64,000 nucleotides of DNA from Dyella sp. AtDHG13 (GTDB lineage: Bacteria; Pseudomonadota; Gammaproteobacteria; Xanthomonadales; Rhodanobacteraceae), in NCBI RefSeq assembly GCF_003201105.1, contig NZ_QICJ01000009.1, positions 124,001 through 188,000 on the forward strand, in the 5' to 3' direction. Every line of letters begins with the position of its first letter. Within the stretch, counting starts at the first letter, position 1. The translations under genes were made by a program, and so were the position numbers. Under the pieces are notes generated by a model. That model was not told the origin of the DNA. It ran no database searches and worked only from the letters and a program-made list of their open reading frames with translations. Shown in pieces: positions 1 to 7,634 of this stretch.

Positions 1-204
1 CGTTCGGCCGGCCGCACCATGGTGCTGTTCTCCGGCGGCGAGAAGAACGACGATGACGCGGCCGTGCTGCGCAAGGTGGAGTTCTACATGCAGAGCGGCG
101 CCAGCGGCGTGATGTTCGGCCGCAACATGTGGTTGCGCCCGTTCGACCAGGCGGTGTCGCTCACCCGCCAGGTGCACGACATCATGGCGCGCTATCCGGG
201 CTGA
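1..204 (+). CDS. Class I aldolase, LsrF/FbaB-like, C-terminal fragment (5' end outside window)
   Basis: The reading frame is open from base 1 to a TGA at 202-204, so only the last 67 residues are present. The fragment carries a GGEK-type strand end (FSGGEKND) and the motif GASGVMFGRNMW. That motif resembles the phosphate-binding C-terminus of DeoC/LacD/LsrF/FbaB-type (beta/alpha)8 aldolases (family knowledge). The substrate cannot be told from this fragment. An amidohydrolase starts 14 bases later and a DeoR regulator follows on the same strand, so the three may form a carbohydrate or phospho-sugar operon (inference). Confidence 0.75.
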   Translation, partial: RSAGRTMVLFSGGEKNDDDAAVLRKVEFYMQSGASGVMFGRNMWLRPFDQAVSLTRQVHDIMARYPG

Positions 205-218
205 TCGGGACACACACG

Positions 219-1475
219 ATGCGTGACGCGAACCCTCGCGCCCGGCGGCGATTCGACCCGGCTCACCGCCACTTGCTCACCGCGACCCGCACGGGCTGCG
301 GCTGCTGCGCGCCGCCGATGCTGGGCGGCGGCAGCGGCAAGAACCCGCTGCAGACCGCGGCGAAACCGCAAGGCGAGGAGCTGCGCCTCACCGACTTCCA
401 GCCGCGCAGCATGCTGCACGTGCCGGTGACGCGGGTGGAAAAGCCCGCGTTTCCGGTGATCGACGTGCACACGCACCTGAGCTGGATGAGCGAAACGCGC
501 AACGGCGTGTCGCTGGGCGAGGCGATGACCTACTTCGCCGATCCCGCCGAGCTGGTGGCGCTGATGGACCGCAAGGGCATCCGCGCCATGGTCAACCTCA
601 CCGGCGGCACCGGCAAAGGGCTGGAGGAAACCATCGCGCGTTTCGATGCGGCGGCGCCCGGCCGGTTCCGCACGATGACGGAACCCTCGTTCGCGCTGTT
701 TACCCAAACGGACTACCCACGCCTGCAGGCCGAGGCCATCGAGCATGCGCACCGCATCGGCGCGGCAGGGCTGAAGCTGCTGAAGACGCTGGGACTCTAC
801 CTGCGCGAGGGCATCGACCAGGGCGAACTGGTCGGCGTGGACGATGCGCGCTTCGATCCCATGTGGGAAACCTGCGCATCGCTCAAGATGCCGGTGTTCA
901 TCCACACCTCCGATCCGGAAGCGTTCTTCCTTCCCGGCGACAGCGCCAACGAACGCTACGAGGAACTGGCCAGGCATCCGGACTGGTCGTTCTACGGCCC
1001 GGAATACCCCAGCCATCGCGACCTGCTGGCCGCGCGCGACCGCGTGATCGCGCGCCACCCGAACACCACCTTCGTGCTGATGCACGTGGGCAACCAGGCC
1101 GAAGACCTGGCCGCCATCGCCGACTGCATGGACCGCCACCCCAACGTGCAGGTGGACATCAGCGCGCGCATCAGCGAACTCGGCCGCCAGCCGCGCATGG
1201 CGCGGCGTTTCTTCGAGCGCTACCAGGACCGCATCCTGTTCGGCACCGACGCCGTGCCGCCGCCCTACGGCAACGACGTGCCGCAGCAGTTGCTGGGCGA
1301 CGAGCTCTACGAGATCTACTACCGCTTTCTGGAGACAGAAGACGAGTACTTCGATTACGCTCCTTCCGCCGTACCGCCGCAGGGGCGTTGGTCCATCTAC
1401 GGCGTGGGCCTGCCGCGGGAGATCCTGCGCAAGCTTTATCACGACAACGCGGCGCGACTGCTGGGCATGCCCTGA
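219..1475 (+). CDS. Amidohydrolase-2 family TIM-barrel metal-dependent hydrolase
   Basis: 418 aa. After about 75 poorly conserved residues comes the metal-binding HxH (VIDVHTHLSW, His84/His86). FIHTSD, VLMHVGN and the late Asp motif LFGTDAVPPPYG follow in the order expected for the amidohydrolase-2 family (ACMSD/LigW/PHP-like hydrolases). The substrate is unknown. Start: ATG 219 has a weak GGGA 9 bases upstream; a further ATG at 129 would lie inside the aldolase gene and is less likely. Residues 1-50 are odd: RRRF resembles a Tat motif and there is a CGCC run, but no hydrophobic segment links them, so export is not supported. The gene lies between an aldolase and a DeoR-type repressor. Confidence 0.85.
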   Translation: MRDANPRARRRFDPAHRHLLTATRTGCGCCAPPMLGGGSGKNPLQTAAKPQGEELRLTDFQPRSMLHVPVTRVEKPAFPVIDVHTHLSWMSETRNGVSLGEAMTYFADPAELVALMDRKGIRAMVNLTGGTGKGLEETIARFDAAAPGRFRTMTEPSFALFTQTDYPRLQAEAIEHAHRIGAAGLKLLKTLGLYLREGIDQGELVGVDDARFDPMWETCASLKMPVFIHTSDPEAFFLPGDSANERYEELARHPDWSFYGPEYPSHRDLLAARDRVIARHPNTTFVLMHVGNQAEDLAAIADCMDRHPNVQVDISARISELGRQPRMARRFFERYQDRILFGTDAVPPPYGNDVPQQLLGDELYEIYYRFLETEDEYFDYAPSAVPPQGRWSIYGVGLPREILRKLYHDNAARLLGMP

Positions 1476-1546
1476 TTCACGCCGGTGGCAGGATGCCTAG
1501 TCCGCGCCACGCCGCCGGACCGGGCCAGCCCACCAGGAAAGGAACC

Positions 1547-2353
1547 ATGACGACACGACGCAAGGCCGCCCCGCCCCCGCCGAAACTGCTGGTGGAAGAA
1601 CGCCGGCGCCGCATCGTGGAGCGGGTGAACGAAAAGGGCCGCGCCACCGTCGACGAACTGGTGGCCCTGTTCGACATCTCGGCGGTGACCATCCGCGCCG
1701 ACCTGGAAGCGCTCGACCGCGCCGGCGCCATCAGCCGCTCGCACGGCGGCGCGCTGCCGGCCACCACGACGCAGCTGGACACGCCGCTCAACATCAAGGA
1801 AACCCGCCACCACGCGCAGAAGCTGCGCATCGGCCAGGCGGCGGCGCAGCTGATCGAGGACGGCGATACGGTCATACTCGACTCCGGCTCCACCACGGTG
1901 GAAATCGCGCGGCAGATCCGCCAGCGCAAGTGGACGTCGCTCACGGTGATCACCAACGCGCTGAACATCGCGATGGAGCTGTCGGCCACGCAGGGCGTGC
2001 GGGTGATGATGCTGGGCGGCCTGCTGCGCCAGACCTCGTACTCGCTGGCGGGGCCGGATGCGGAACAGGCCCTGTCGCGGCTCTCCGCCGATCGCCTGTT
2101 CCTGGGCGTGGACGGCCTGGACCCGGCGGTGGGCGTGACCACGCCCGACCCGCTGGAGGCCTCGCTCAATGCGCTGATGATCCGCGTCTCGCGCCAGACC
2201 ATCGCCGTGCTCGACGCCAGCAAGTTCGGCCAGCGCAGCCTGTCGGTAATCGCCCCGGTGAAGGACCTGGACATGGTGATCAGCGACACCGCCGCCCCGG
2301 CGGAATACGTCGAGGCGCTGGAAAGCAAGGGCGTGAAAACGCTGCTGGTGTAA
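1547..2353 (+). CDS. DeoR/GlpR-family transcriptional repressor
   Basis: 268 aa. An N-terminal winged HTH spans residues 18-70 (ATVDELVALFDIS, then VTIRADLEAL) and ends with the family signature RSHGGA. The rest is a DeoR C-terminal sensor domain: the motif DSGSTT at about residue 107 binds the sugar-phosphate effector in this family, and GVDG lies near residue 187. Start: ATG 1547 is preceded by AGGAAAGGA with good spacing; the frame stays open far upstream but without supporting sites. Such proteins usually repress neighbouring sugar or amino-sugar phosphate genes, so the adjacent aldolase and hydrolase are the likely targets (inference). Confidence 0.9.
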   Translation: MTTRRKAAPPPPKLLVEERRRRIVERVNEKGRATVDELVALFDISAVTIRADLEALDRAGAISRSHGGALPATTTQLDTPLNIKETRHHAQKLRIGQAAAQLIEDGDTVILDSGSTTVEIARQIRQRKWTSLTVITNALNIAMELSATQGVRVMMLGGLLRQTSYSLAGPDAEQALSRLSADRLFLGVDGLDPAVGVTTPDPLEASLNALMIRVSRQTIAVLDASKFGQRSLSVIAPVKDLDMVISDTAAPAEYVEALESKGVKTLLV

Positions 2354-2362
2354 CCGCGCGGC

Positions 2363-2545
2363 TCAGCGCGGCACGCGCAGCTGCGAATGGCGCAGGGCCT
2401 CGTCGTGCTCGACCTCGTCATGGCCGGCGATGTCCAGCGTGTCCTGCACGCCGTGGCCGGTCGGGTGGTGCATGGTGGGCGGCACGGTGATCTCGGCGGT
2501 ATCGCCATCCGGCACGACGGTATCCGGCGGGGGGATATGCTGCAT
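2363..2545 (-). CDS. Small orphan protein, 60 aa
   Basis: 60 aa, not recognised. It is rich in His, Asp, Pro, Val and Thr: the N-terminal half is Pro/Thr-rich and the C-terminal half acidic and His-rich (GHDEVEHDEALRHS). It has no membrane segment and no signal peptide. Support for a real gene: the ATG at 2545 is preceded by AGGAG eight bases upstream on the minus strand; a TAGAAT box on the minus strand (2570-2575) lies upstream; and the ORF exactly fills the space between the DeoR stop (2353, convergent) and the hscC promoter region (divergent). His and Asp clusters could bind metal, but that is a guess. Confidence 0.55.
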   Translation of the reverse strand: MQHIPPPDTVVPDGDTAEITVPPTMHHPTGHGVQDTLDIAGHDEVEHDEALRHSQLRVPR

Positions 2546-2670
2546 TGGGCGCTCCTGGCAAACGCGCGGATTCTACCCGCCCACCGTCTCAGGCGCGGCT
2601 ATCCTCGCCGCCACCCGCCGGCCGGGCCATTCCGATTACACTCCCCCGAGCTTCACAGGGGATGGCAAGG

Positions 2671-4362
2671 ATGATCGTCGGCATTGACCTGGGTACCACG
2701 CATTCGCTGATCGGTACCTACGGAGAGCAAGGCTCGGTTCTGTTTCCCAATGCGCTGGGCGACCTGCTGACACCGTCGGTGGTCAGCGTGGATGGCGATG
2801 GGCACATCATCGTCGGCCGCGCCGCGCGGGACCGCATGGTCAGCCACCCGGACACCAGCGTGGCGACCTTCAAGCGCTTCATGGGCACGGCGCGCGAAAC
2901 GCGCCTGGGCAAGCACGCCTTCCGCCCGGAAGAACTGTCGGCGCTGATCCTGCGCGCGCTGATCGCCGATGCCGAAGCAGCCACCGGCGAAAAGGTCACC
3001 GAGGCGGTGATCAGCGTGCCGGCGTATTTCTCCGACGCCCAGCGCAAGGCCACCCGCGCGGCCGGCGAGCTGGCCGGCATCCGTGTCGAGCGCCTGATCA
3101 ACGAACCCACCGCCGCCGCGCTCGCCTACGGCCTGCAGGAGAAACCGGACGGTTCGCGCTTCCTGGTGTTCGACCTCGGCGGCGGCACCTTCGACGTGTC
3201 GGTGCTGGAAATGTTCGACGGCGTGGTGGAAGTGCATGCGAGCGCGGGCGACAACTTCCTGGGCGGCGAGGATTTTCTCGACGTGATGGAAAGCGCCTTC
3301 CTCAGCGATGAGAAGATCGCGCTCGACACACTCACCGCGCAGGAGCACGGCCAGCTGCGTCGCCGGCTGGAACAGGCCAAGCGCGAACTCGGCGCGCAAG
3401 GCAGCGCCGGCATCGAATGGCGCCTGGGCGAACGCCAGCTGAGCTGGCAGATCGACGAGGAACGCTTCGCGCGCCTGTGCGATCCGCTCGTGCAGCGCAT
3501 GCGTGCGCCGCTGGAGCGCGCGATGCGCGACGCGCGCCTGCAGCCGGAACAACTGGAGGAAATCGTGCTGGTCGGCGGCGCCAGCCGCATGCCGCTGGTG
3601 GCGCGCCTGGTGTCGCGCATGTTCGGGCGCCTGCCGTTGCGGCACATCAACCCGGATCAGGCCATCGCGCTCGGCGCGTGCATCGCCGCCGGCCTCAAGT
3701 CGCGCGACCAGCGGCTGGACGAGGTCATCCTCACCGACGTGTGCCCTTACACGCTGGGCACCAAGGTGTCCCGCCGCGACGAACAGGGCCGCGAGCAGAC
3801 CGGCTTCTTCGCGCCCATCATCCATCGCAACAGCACGGTGCCCGTGAGCCGCGAGGAAACCTTCCAGCCGTTCCGCGACAACCAGACCAAGCTCACGCTG
3901 GAGGTGTACCAGGGCGAGCACCCGATGGCCGAGCGCAACATCAAGCTGGGCGAACTGGACATCCCGCTCTCGCCGCAGCGCACCGCCGCGCAGAATGCGG
4001 TGAACCTGCGTTTCACCTACGACGTGAACGGCGTGCTGCAGGTGGAAGCCACCCTGCTCGCCACCCAGGAACGTCACGAGCTGGTGCTCGAACAGAACCC
4101 CGGCCTGCTCACGCCCGCGGAAATCCGCGCGCGCCTGCAGGCGCTGGAGGGCATCAAGATCCATCCGCGCGACAAGCACGAGAACATCGCCCTGCTCGCG
4201 CGCGCCGAGCGCCTGTACGAGGAATACATCGCCGCGCGCGCGCAGCTGCAGCAGTGGATCGCGCAGTTCCGCAACGTGCTGGACACGCAGGACGAACAGC
4301 TCATCCGCGAACACCGCCGCCAGCTGAGCCAAGCGCTGGACGCCATGGAAGCCCACGTATGA
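2671..4362 (+). CDS. hscC: Hsp70-family chaperone, HscC type
   Basis: 563 aa, close to the about 556 aa of E. coli HscC and shorter than DnaK (about 638) because it lacks the long C-terminal lid tail. The actin-like ATPase domain shows IVGIDLGTTHSLIG at the N-terminus, NEPTAAALAYG, FDLGGGTFDVSVLEM and VLVGGASRMPLV; the substrate-binding domain follows from about residue 370. Start: ATG 2671 has AGGGG nine bases upstream; an in-frame ATG at 2662 is possible. The gene overlaps the next by ATGA, and that gene is a J-domain protein, matching the known HscC/J-protein pairing. Role: ATP-driven chaperone, specific clients unknown. Confidence 0.93.
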   Translation: MIVGIDLGTTHSLIGTYGEQGSVLFPNALGDLLTPSVVSVDGDGHIIVGRAARDRMVSHPDTSVATFKRFMGTARETRLGKHAFRPEELSALILRALIADAEAATGEKVTEAVISVPAYFSDAQRKATRAAGELAGIRVERLINEPTAAALAYGLQEKPDGSRFLVFDLGGGTFDVSVLEMFDGVVEVHASAGDNFLGGEDFLDVMESAFLSDEKIALDTLTAQEHGQLRRRLEQAKRELGAQGSAGIEWRLGERQLSWQIDEERFARLCDPLVQRMRAPLERAMRDARLQPEQLEEIVLVGGASRMPLVARLVSRMFGRLPLRHINPDQAIALGACIAAGLKSRDQRLDEVILTDVCPYTLGTKVSRRDEQGREQTGFFAPIIHRNSTVPVSREETFQPFRDNQTKLTLEVYQGEHPMAERNIKLGELDIPLSPQRTAAQNAVNLRFTYDVNGVLQVEATLLATQERHELVLEQNPGLLTPAEIRARLQALEGIKIHPRDKHENIALLARAERLYEEYIAARAQLQQWIAQFRNVLDTQDEQLIREHRRQLSQALDAMEAHV

Positions 4363-6155
4363 CCACGCCGCTGGCGTGGTTTGGGTTGCCGCACGACGCC
4401 GATGAAAGGGAACTCAAGCGGGCTTATGCGAAGCGGCTGAAGGAGGCGCGGCCGGATGTCGATCCGGAAGGCTTTCAGGTTCTGCGCGAAAAGTACGAAG
4501 CCGCAATGGCGTGGTGCAGGCACAGGCCAACCGCCGCCATGCCTGGCGCGCAACTTGACCACGGCGAAGACGCACAGCCATCTCCTGCGGCGGACGTGCC
4601 GCTCGACAAGACAGCTTCGGAGTTGCCGCCCACGCCGGAGCACAGTGAGCCGGCATCCTCGTGGCGCGTTCAGTCAGTTTCCGAGTCCGCCAAGGCAGAG
4701 GCGCCTTTCGACGTCGACGCCTTTGTCTGGGCGTACTTGCAGGTGTGCGCTCACGAAGACGCCGCGCAGCTGCAGCGCTGGCTACAGGATCAACCGGCGC
4801 TGTGGTCGCTGCGCCACAAGCACACCGCCGGCAACGCCCTGATGCAGCGACTGTTTGCGGACCCGCCGCCGATGGCGGAGGGCAGCTTCGATGCCACGCT
4901 GGAATTCTTTCACCTTGACCAGGCACGTTCGGCGTTCGATCCGCTTCGCATACGGCAACTGCGCGAAACGATGCAGGAGCGTCTCACTGCCCAGCGCCGT
5001 GCCGAAGCCATGGTGCAGGACTGGGGTGCCGCGCCCGAGTCGTTCGATGCCGATGCTTTCTACGTGTGGTTCTGCCTATCCGCGATGGAGAGTTCCAGCG
5101 GACAGCTCGAGATTCTGCTCCAGGCACAACCGGCACTGCGTTCACTTACGTTGAGGCGACAGGCAGCACCGCTCCTGCTCAAGCGCCTGTGCCGCGAGCG
5201 TCCACCGATGCCCAGCGAAGCCTTCGAGCTGCTCTCGCGCGTTTTCCGCTTCGCCGACCATGCGCGTGACATCGAACGGTGGCAATCCTCGCTGGAGGAA
5301 CTGCCGTACGAGCTGGAGATTCAATGGCTCACGCTGCCGCGTCAGCTCGTCAAGCTTTCTGCCTATACGTATGTGCCTGGCAAGCCCTATGCGGAAGTCC
5401 TTCGCACCAAGCGCAGCATGCATTGGGCATCGAAGCCATTCCGCTGGTGGTGGGTGCTCTGCATCTGCCTGATGCCCGGCCTGCCGCGCAACCTGGGCTT
5501 TTTCTTCTGGAGGCTGTCCGGCGGCAGGCTTTCCCGTCTGTCCTACCGTTTCGATCCGCGCATGGTGCAGTTTTTCCTGCGCGCAGGAGACGCGGCGCGC
5601 ATCACCGCACCACGCCTGTTTGTGGGAGGGATCCGCTGCGCCGTGCTGCTGGCCTTGGCCGTCGTTTGCGACCTGCTGCTGCCGAATAAAGCGACTCTTG
5701 GTGACAGCGCAAGGTGGGGCCTGACCTTTGTTGCCTCGGTCTGCACGTTGGGCTGGATCGGCTTTATGTCGATGCTGGCGCTGACGCGCTGGCAGGCGCG
5801 GCCTGAAGAGCCGGTCACAAGGCTGCCGTGGCTACGTCTGGCATTTATTCCGCTACTCACCGTGCCGCTTCTTGCCTGGACCCTTCTCAGCGGCGCAACC
5901 CTGGCCGGCGAATCCTTAATGCTCGCGCTGGCCTGGCTGGCCTATGCGCGCTTTCGCGCCCGTCGGCCACCCAAGGAGGCACCGCGCTCCGGTAAGTCCA
6001 TGCTCGCCGCGGGCGTCACCGTGCTATTGGCGCTGATCGTCGTGCCGCTCTCGATCACGCCTGCCCTTGGCGCGATCACGCTCTGGATGGCGGACGCGCT
6101 CAAGCAAGGCTCCAGGCTGCGCTTTCGGCGCCCGGCCTCCGCGACAACGGACTGA
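4359..6155 (+). CDS. Membrane-anchored J-domain co-chaperone of HscC (HPD replaced by RPD)
   Basis: 598 aa. Residues 1-55 look like a J domain (WFGLPHDADERELKRAYAKR, then the loop, then GFQVLREKYEAA), but the loop tripeptide is RPD where DnaJ proteins have HPD. A hydrophilic middle follows with two related about 100-residue blocks (FDVDAFVWAYLQV and FDADAFYVWFCLS), suggesting an internal repeat. The C-terminal 240 residues carry about six hydrophobic segments, including WWWVLCICLMPGL and VLLALAVVCDLLL, so the protein is probably anchored in the inner membrane. It overlaps hscC by ATGA, so the two are likely translationally coupled and it is the dedicated partner of that Hsp70 (inference from context). 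Confidence 0.85.
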   Translation: MTTPLAWFGLPHDADERELKRAYAKRLKEARPDVDPEGFQVLREKYEAAMAWCRHRPTAAMPGAQLDHGEDAQPSPAADVPLDKTASELPPTPEHSEPASSWRVQSVSESAKAEAPFDVDAFVWAYLQVCAHEDAAQLQRWLQDQPALWSLRHKHTAGNALMQRLFADPPPMAEGSFDATLEFFHLDQARSAFDPLRIRQLRETMQERLTAQRRAEAMVQDWGAAPESFDADAFYVWFCLSAMESSSGQLEILLQAQPALRSLTLRRQAAPLLLKRLCRERPPMPSEAFELLSRVFRFADHARDIERWQSSLEELPYELEIQWLTLPRQLVKLSAYTYVPGKPYAEVLRTKRSMHWASKPFRWWWVLCICLMPGLPRNLGFFFWRLSGGRLSRLSYRFDPRMVQFFLRAGDAARITAPRLFVGGIRCAVLLALAVVCDLLLPNKATLGDSARWGLTFVASVCTLGWIGFMSMLALTRWQARPEEPVTRLPWLRLAFIPLLTVPLLAWTLLSGATLAGESLMLALAWLAYARFRARRPPKEAPRSGKSMLAAGVTVLLALIVVPLSITPALGAITLWMADALKQGSRLRFRRPASATTD

Positions 6156-6170
6156 CCGCACCACGGTGTC

Positions 6171-6230
6171 ATTCAACCTTTTGGTTGACATTTGTCCGTC
6201 GCAGGTAGATATTCAACCTCATGGTTGAAT
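6171..6230 (+). promoter_or_regulatory. Twin palindromic operator and leaderless promoter of the arsR-SRPBCC operon
   Basis: Two copies of one inverted repeat lie with centres 40 bp apart. At 6173-6188, TCAACC-tttt-GGTTGA. At 6211-6230, attcaacctcatggttgaat, a perfect 8-bp-arm palindrome that contains the arsR start codon ATG (6221-6223). A consensus -35 TTGACA (6185-6190) grows out of the first copy, and GATATT (6208-6213) sits 17 bases downstream as -10. Transcription would then begin at about 6220-6221, on the ATG itself. No Shine-Dalgarno precedes that ATG. This fits autorepression with a leaderless mRNA. Confidence 0.8.
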
Positions 6231-6589
6231 TAACTACTCCCGCCCTGGACGCCGTCTTCCAGGCCCTCACCGACGCCACCCGCCGCGCCATGCTGCACAG
6301 CCTCTCCGAGGGCGAACGCAATATCGGCGAGCTCGCCGCGCCGTTCGACATGTCGCTGGCGGCCGCCTCCAAGCACGTGAAGGTGCTGGAACGCGCCGGG
6401 CTGGTCCGGCGGACGATCAAGGGGCGCACGCACACCTGCCGGCTGGAGCCTGCACCGCTGGCCGCCGTCGACGACTGGCTGCGCTTCTACGAACGGTTCT
6501 GGAACCACCGGCTCGACGCCCTCGACGCCTTGCTCAAGGCGGAAGACGAAGCCGCCGGCAAACCCCAACCCCACGGGACTCCGCGATGA
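6221..6589 (+). CDS. ArsR-family winged-helix repressor
   Basis: 122 aa. Typical ArsR/SmtB wHTH: FQALTDATRRAMLHSL near residue 12, NIGELAAPFDMSLAAASKHV as recognition region, and the wing LVRRTIKGRTHTCRLE. It lacks the Cys metal sites (CxC) of arsenic or cadmium sensors. It belongs to the branch that is co-transcribed with AHSA1/SRPBCC proteins. It overlaps the SRPBCC gene by ATGA. The start codon lies inside a palindromic operator and no ribosome-binding site precedes it, so translation is probably from a leaderless transcript. The effector is unknown. Confidence 0.92.
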   Translation: MVELTTPALDAVFQALTDATRRAMLHSLSEGERNIGELAAPFDMSLAAASKHVKVLERAGLVRRTIKGRTHTCRLEPAPLAAVDDWLRFYERFWNHRLDALDALLKAEDEAAGKPQPHGTPR

Positions 6590-7545
6590 ACACCACGACC
6601 CTGCGCACGCTGCGCATCAGCCGCCATTTCGACGCCAGCCCCGAGCGCGTGTTCGATGCGTGGCTCGACCCCGCCACTGCCGGGCGCTGGCTGTTCTCCG
6701 CGCCCAACGGCGAGATGGTGAAGGTGGATATCGACGCGCGCGTTGGCGGGCACTTCTGCTTCCGCGACCGTCGCGACGGCGTGGACGTGGATCACGTGGG
6801 CGAGTACCTGCAGATCGACCGCCCGCGCCGGCTGGTCTTCACTTTCGGCGTGCCCAAATACTCCGAGGCGATGACGCGCGTCACCATCGACATCGTGCCG
6901 GTGGGCTCCGGCTGCGACCTCACCCTGCTGCACGAAGACGTGCTGCCGGAATGGGCGGACGCCACCACGGAGGGATGGACCGGCATCCTCGAACACCTGC
7001 AGCAGAACCTGCATCGCCATCCCTCGCGCCAGCTGCTCGCCGCCGACACCATTCGCTTCGAGCGCCTGCTGCCCGGCCCCATCGAGCGCGTGTGGTCCTA
7101 TCTCACCGACTCCGACAAGCGTGGCCAGTGGTTGGCCACCGGCACCATGGAACAGCGCGTGGGCAGCGAGTTCGAGCTGCGCTTTCACCACGTCGAACTC
7201 TCGCAGACACCCTTGCCTCCGCCCGAACGCTTCAAGGACTATGCCGACGGCCTGTCGTCGCGCCATCGCGTGCTCGCCTGCGAACCGCCGCATCGCCTCG
7301 CCATGACCTGGGGCGCGCTGGACGATCCATCGGAAGTCACTTTCGAGCTGGCTCCCGAACATGGACAAGTTCGCCTGACGGTGACGCACCGCAAGCTCAA
7401 GGCCAGCGACATCGCCGGCACCAGCGGCGGCTGGCATACGCACCTCGACGTGCTGGCCGACCGTCTGGACGGCCATTTGCCGCAGCCGTTCTGGCCGGTC
7501 TTCAGCCATCTGCTGGCGCGCTACGAGGGGCTTTCGGGCGAGTGA
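6586..7545 (+). CDS. Tandem SRPBCC (AHSA1-like) protein
   Basis: 319 aa, about twice the usual AHSA1 length, because two SRPBCC/START-like domains are fused. Domain 1 runs from about residue 10 to 140 (ISRHFDASPERVFDAWLDPA, then GRWLF and the helix WTGILEHLQQNL). Domain 2 runs from about 155 to 310 (FERLLPGPIERVWSYLTD, then GQWLATG and GWHTHLDVLADRL). These folds form a hydrophobic ligand cavity. The pairing with ArsR in one operon is common and points to a ligand-responsive, non-enzymatic or hydrolase-like role. The ligand is unknown. Confidence 0.88.
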   Translation: MNTTTLRTLRISRHFDASPERVFDAWLDPATAGRWLFSAPNGEMVKVDIDARVGGHFCFRDRRDGVDVDHVGEYLQIDRPRRLVFTFGVPKYSEAMTRVTIDIVPVGSGCDLTLLHEDVLPEWADATTEGWTGILEHLQQNLHRHPSRQLLAADTIRFERLLPGPIERVWSYLTDSDKRGQWLATGTMEQRVGSEFELRFHHVELSQTPLPPPERFKDYADGLSSRHRVLACEPPHRLAMTWGALDDPSEVTFELAPEHGQVRLTVTHRKLKASDIAGTSGGWHTHLDVLADRLDGHLPQPFWPVFSHLLARYEGLSGE

Positions 7546-7634
7546 GGCTTCGGACGTTTGCGGCGATTGCCCCGCCCTTGGGATAAGAGTAGGTTCCAGG
7601 GGCGGTTATCTCCACGCAGACGCGAGGTGTCGCC

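Noticed and set aside
192-1442. Long minus-strand frame of 416 codons opposite the amidohydrolase
   Set aside because: It is a codon-position shadow of the plus-strand gene; the translation has no family features and no ribosome site.
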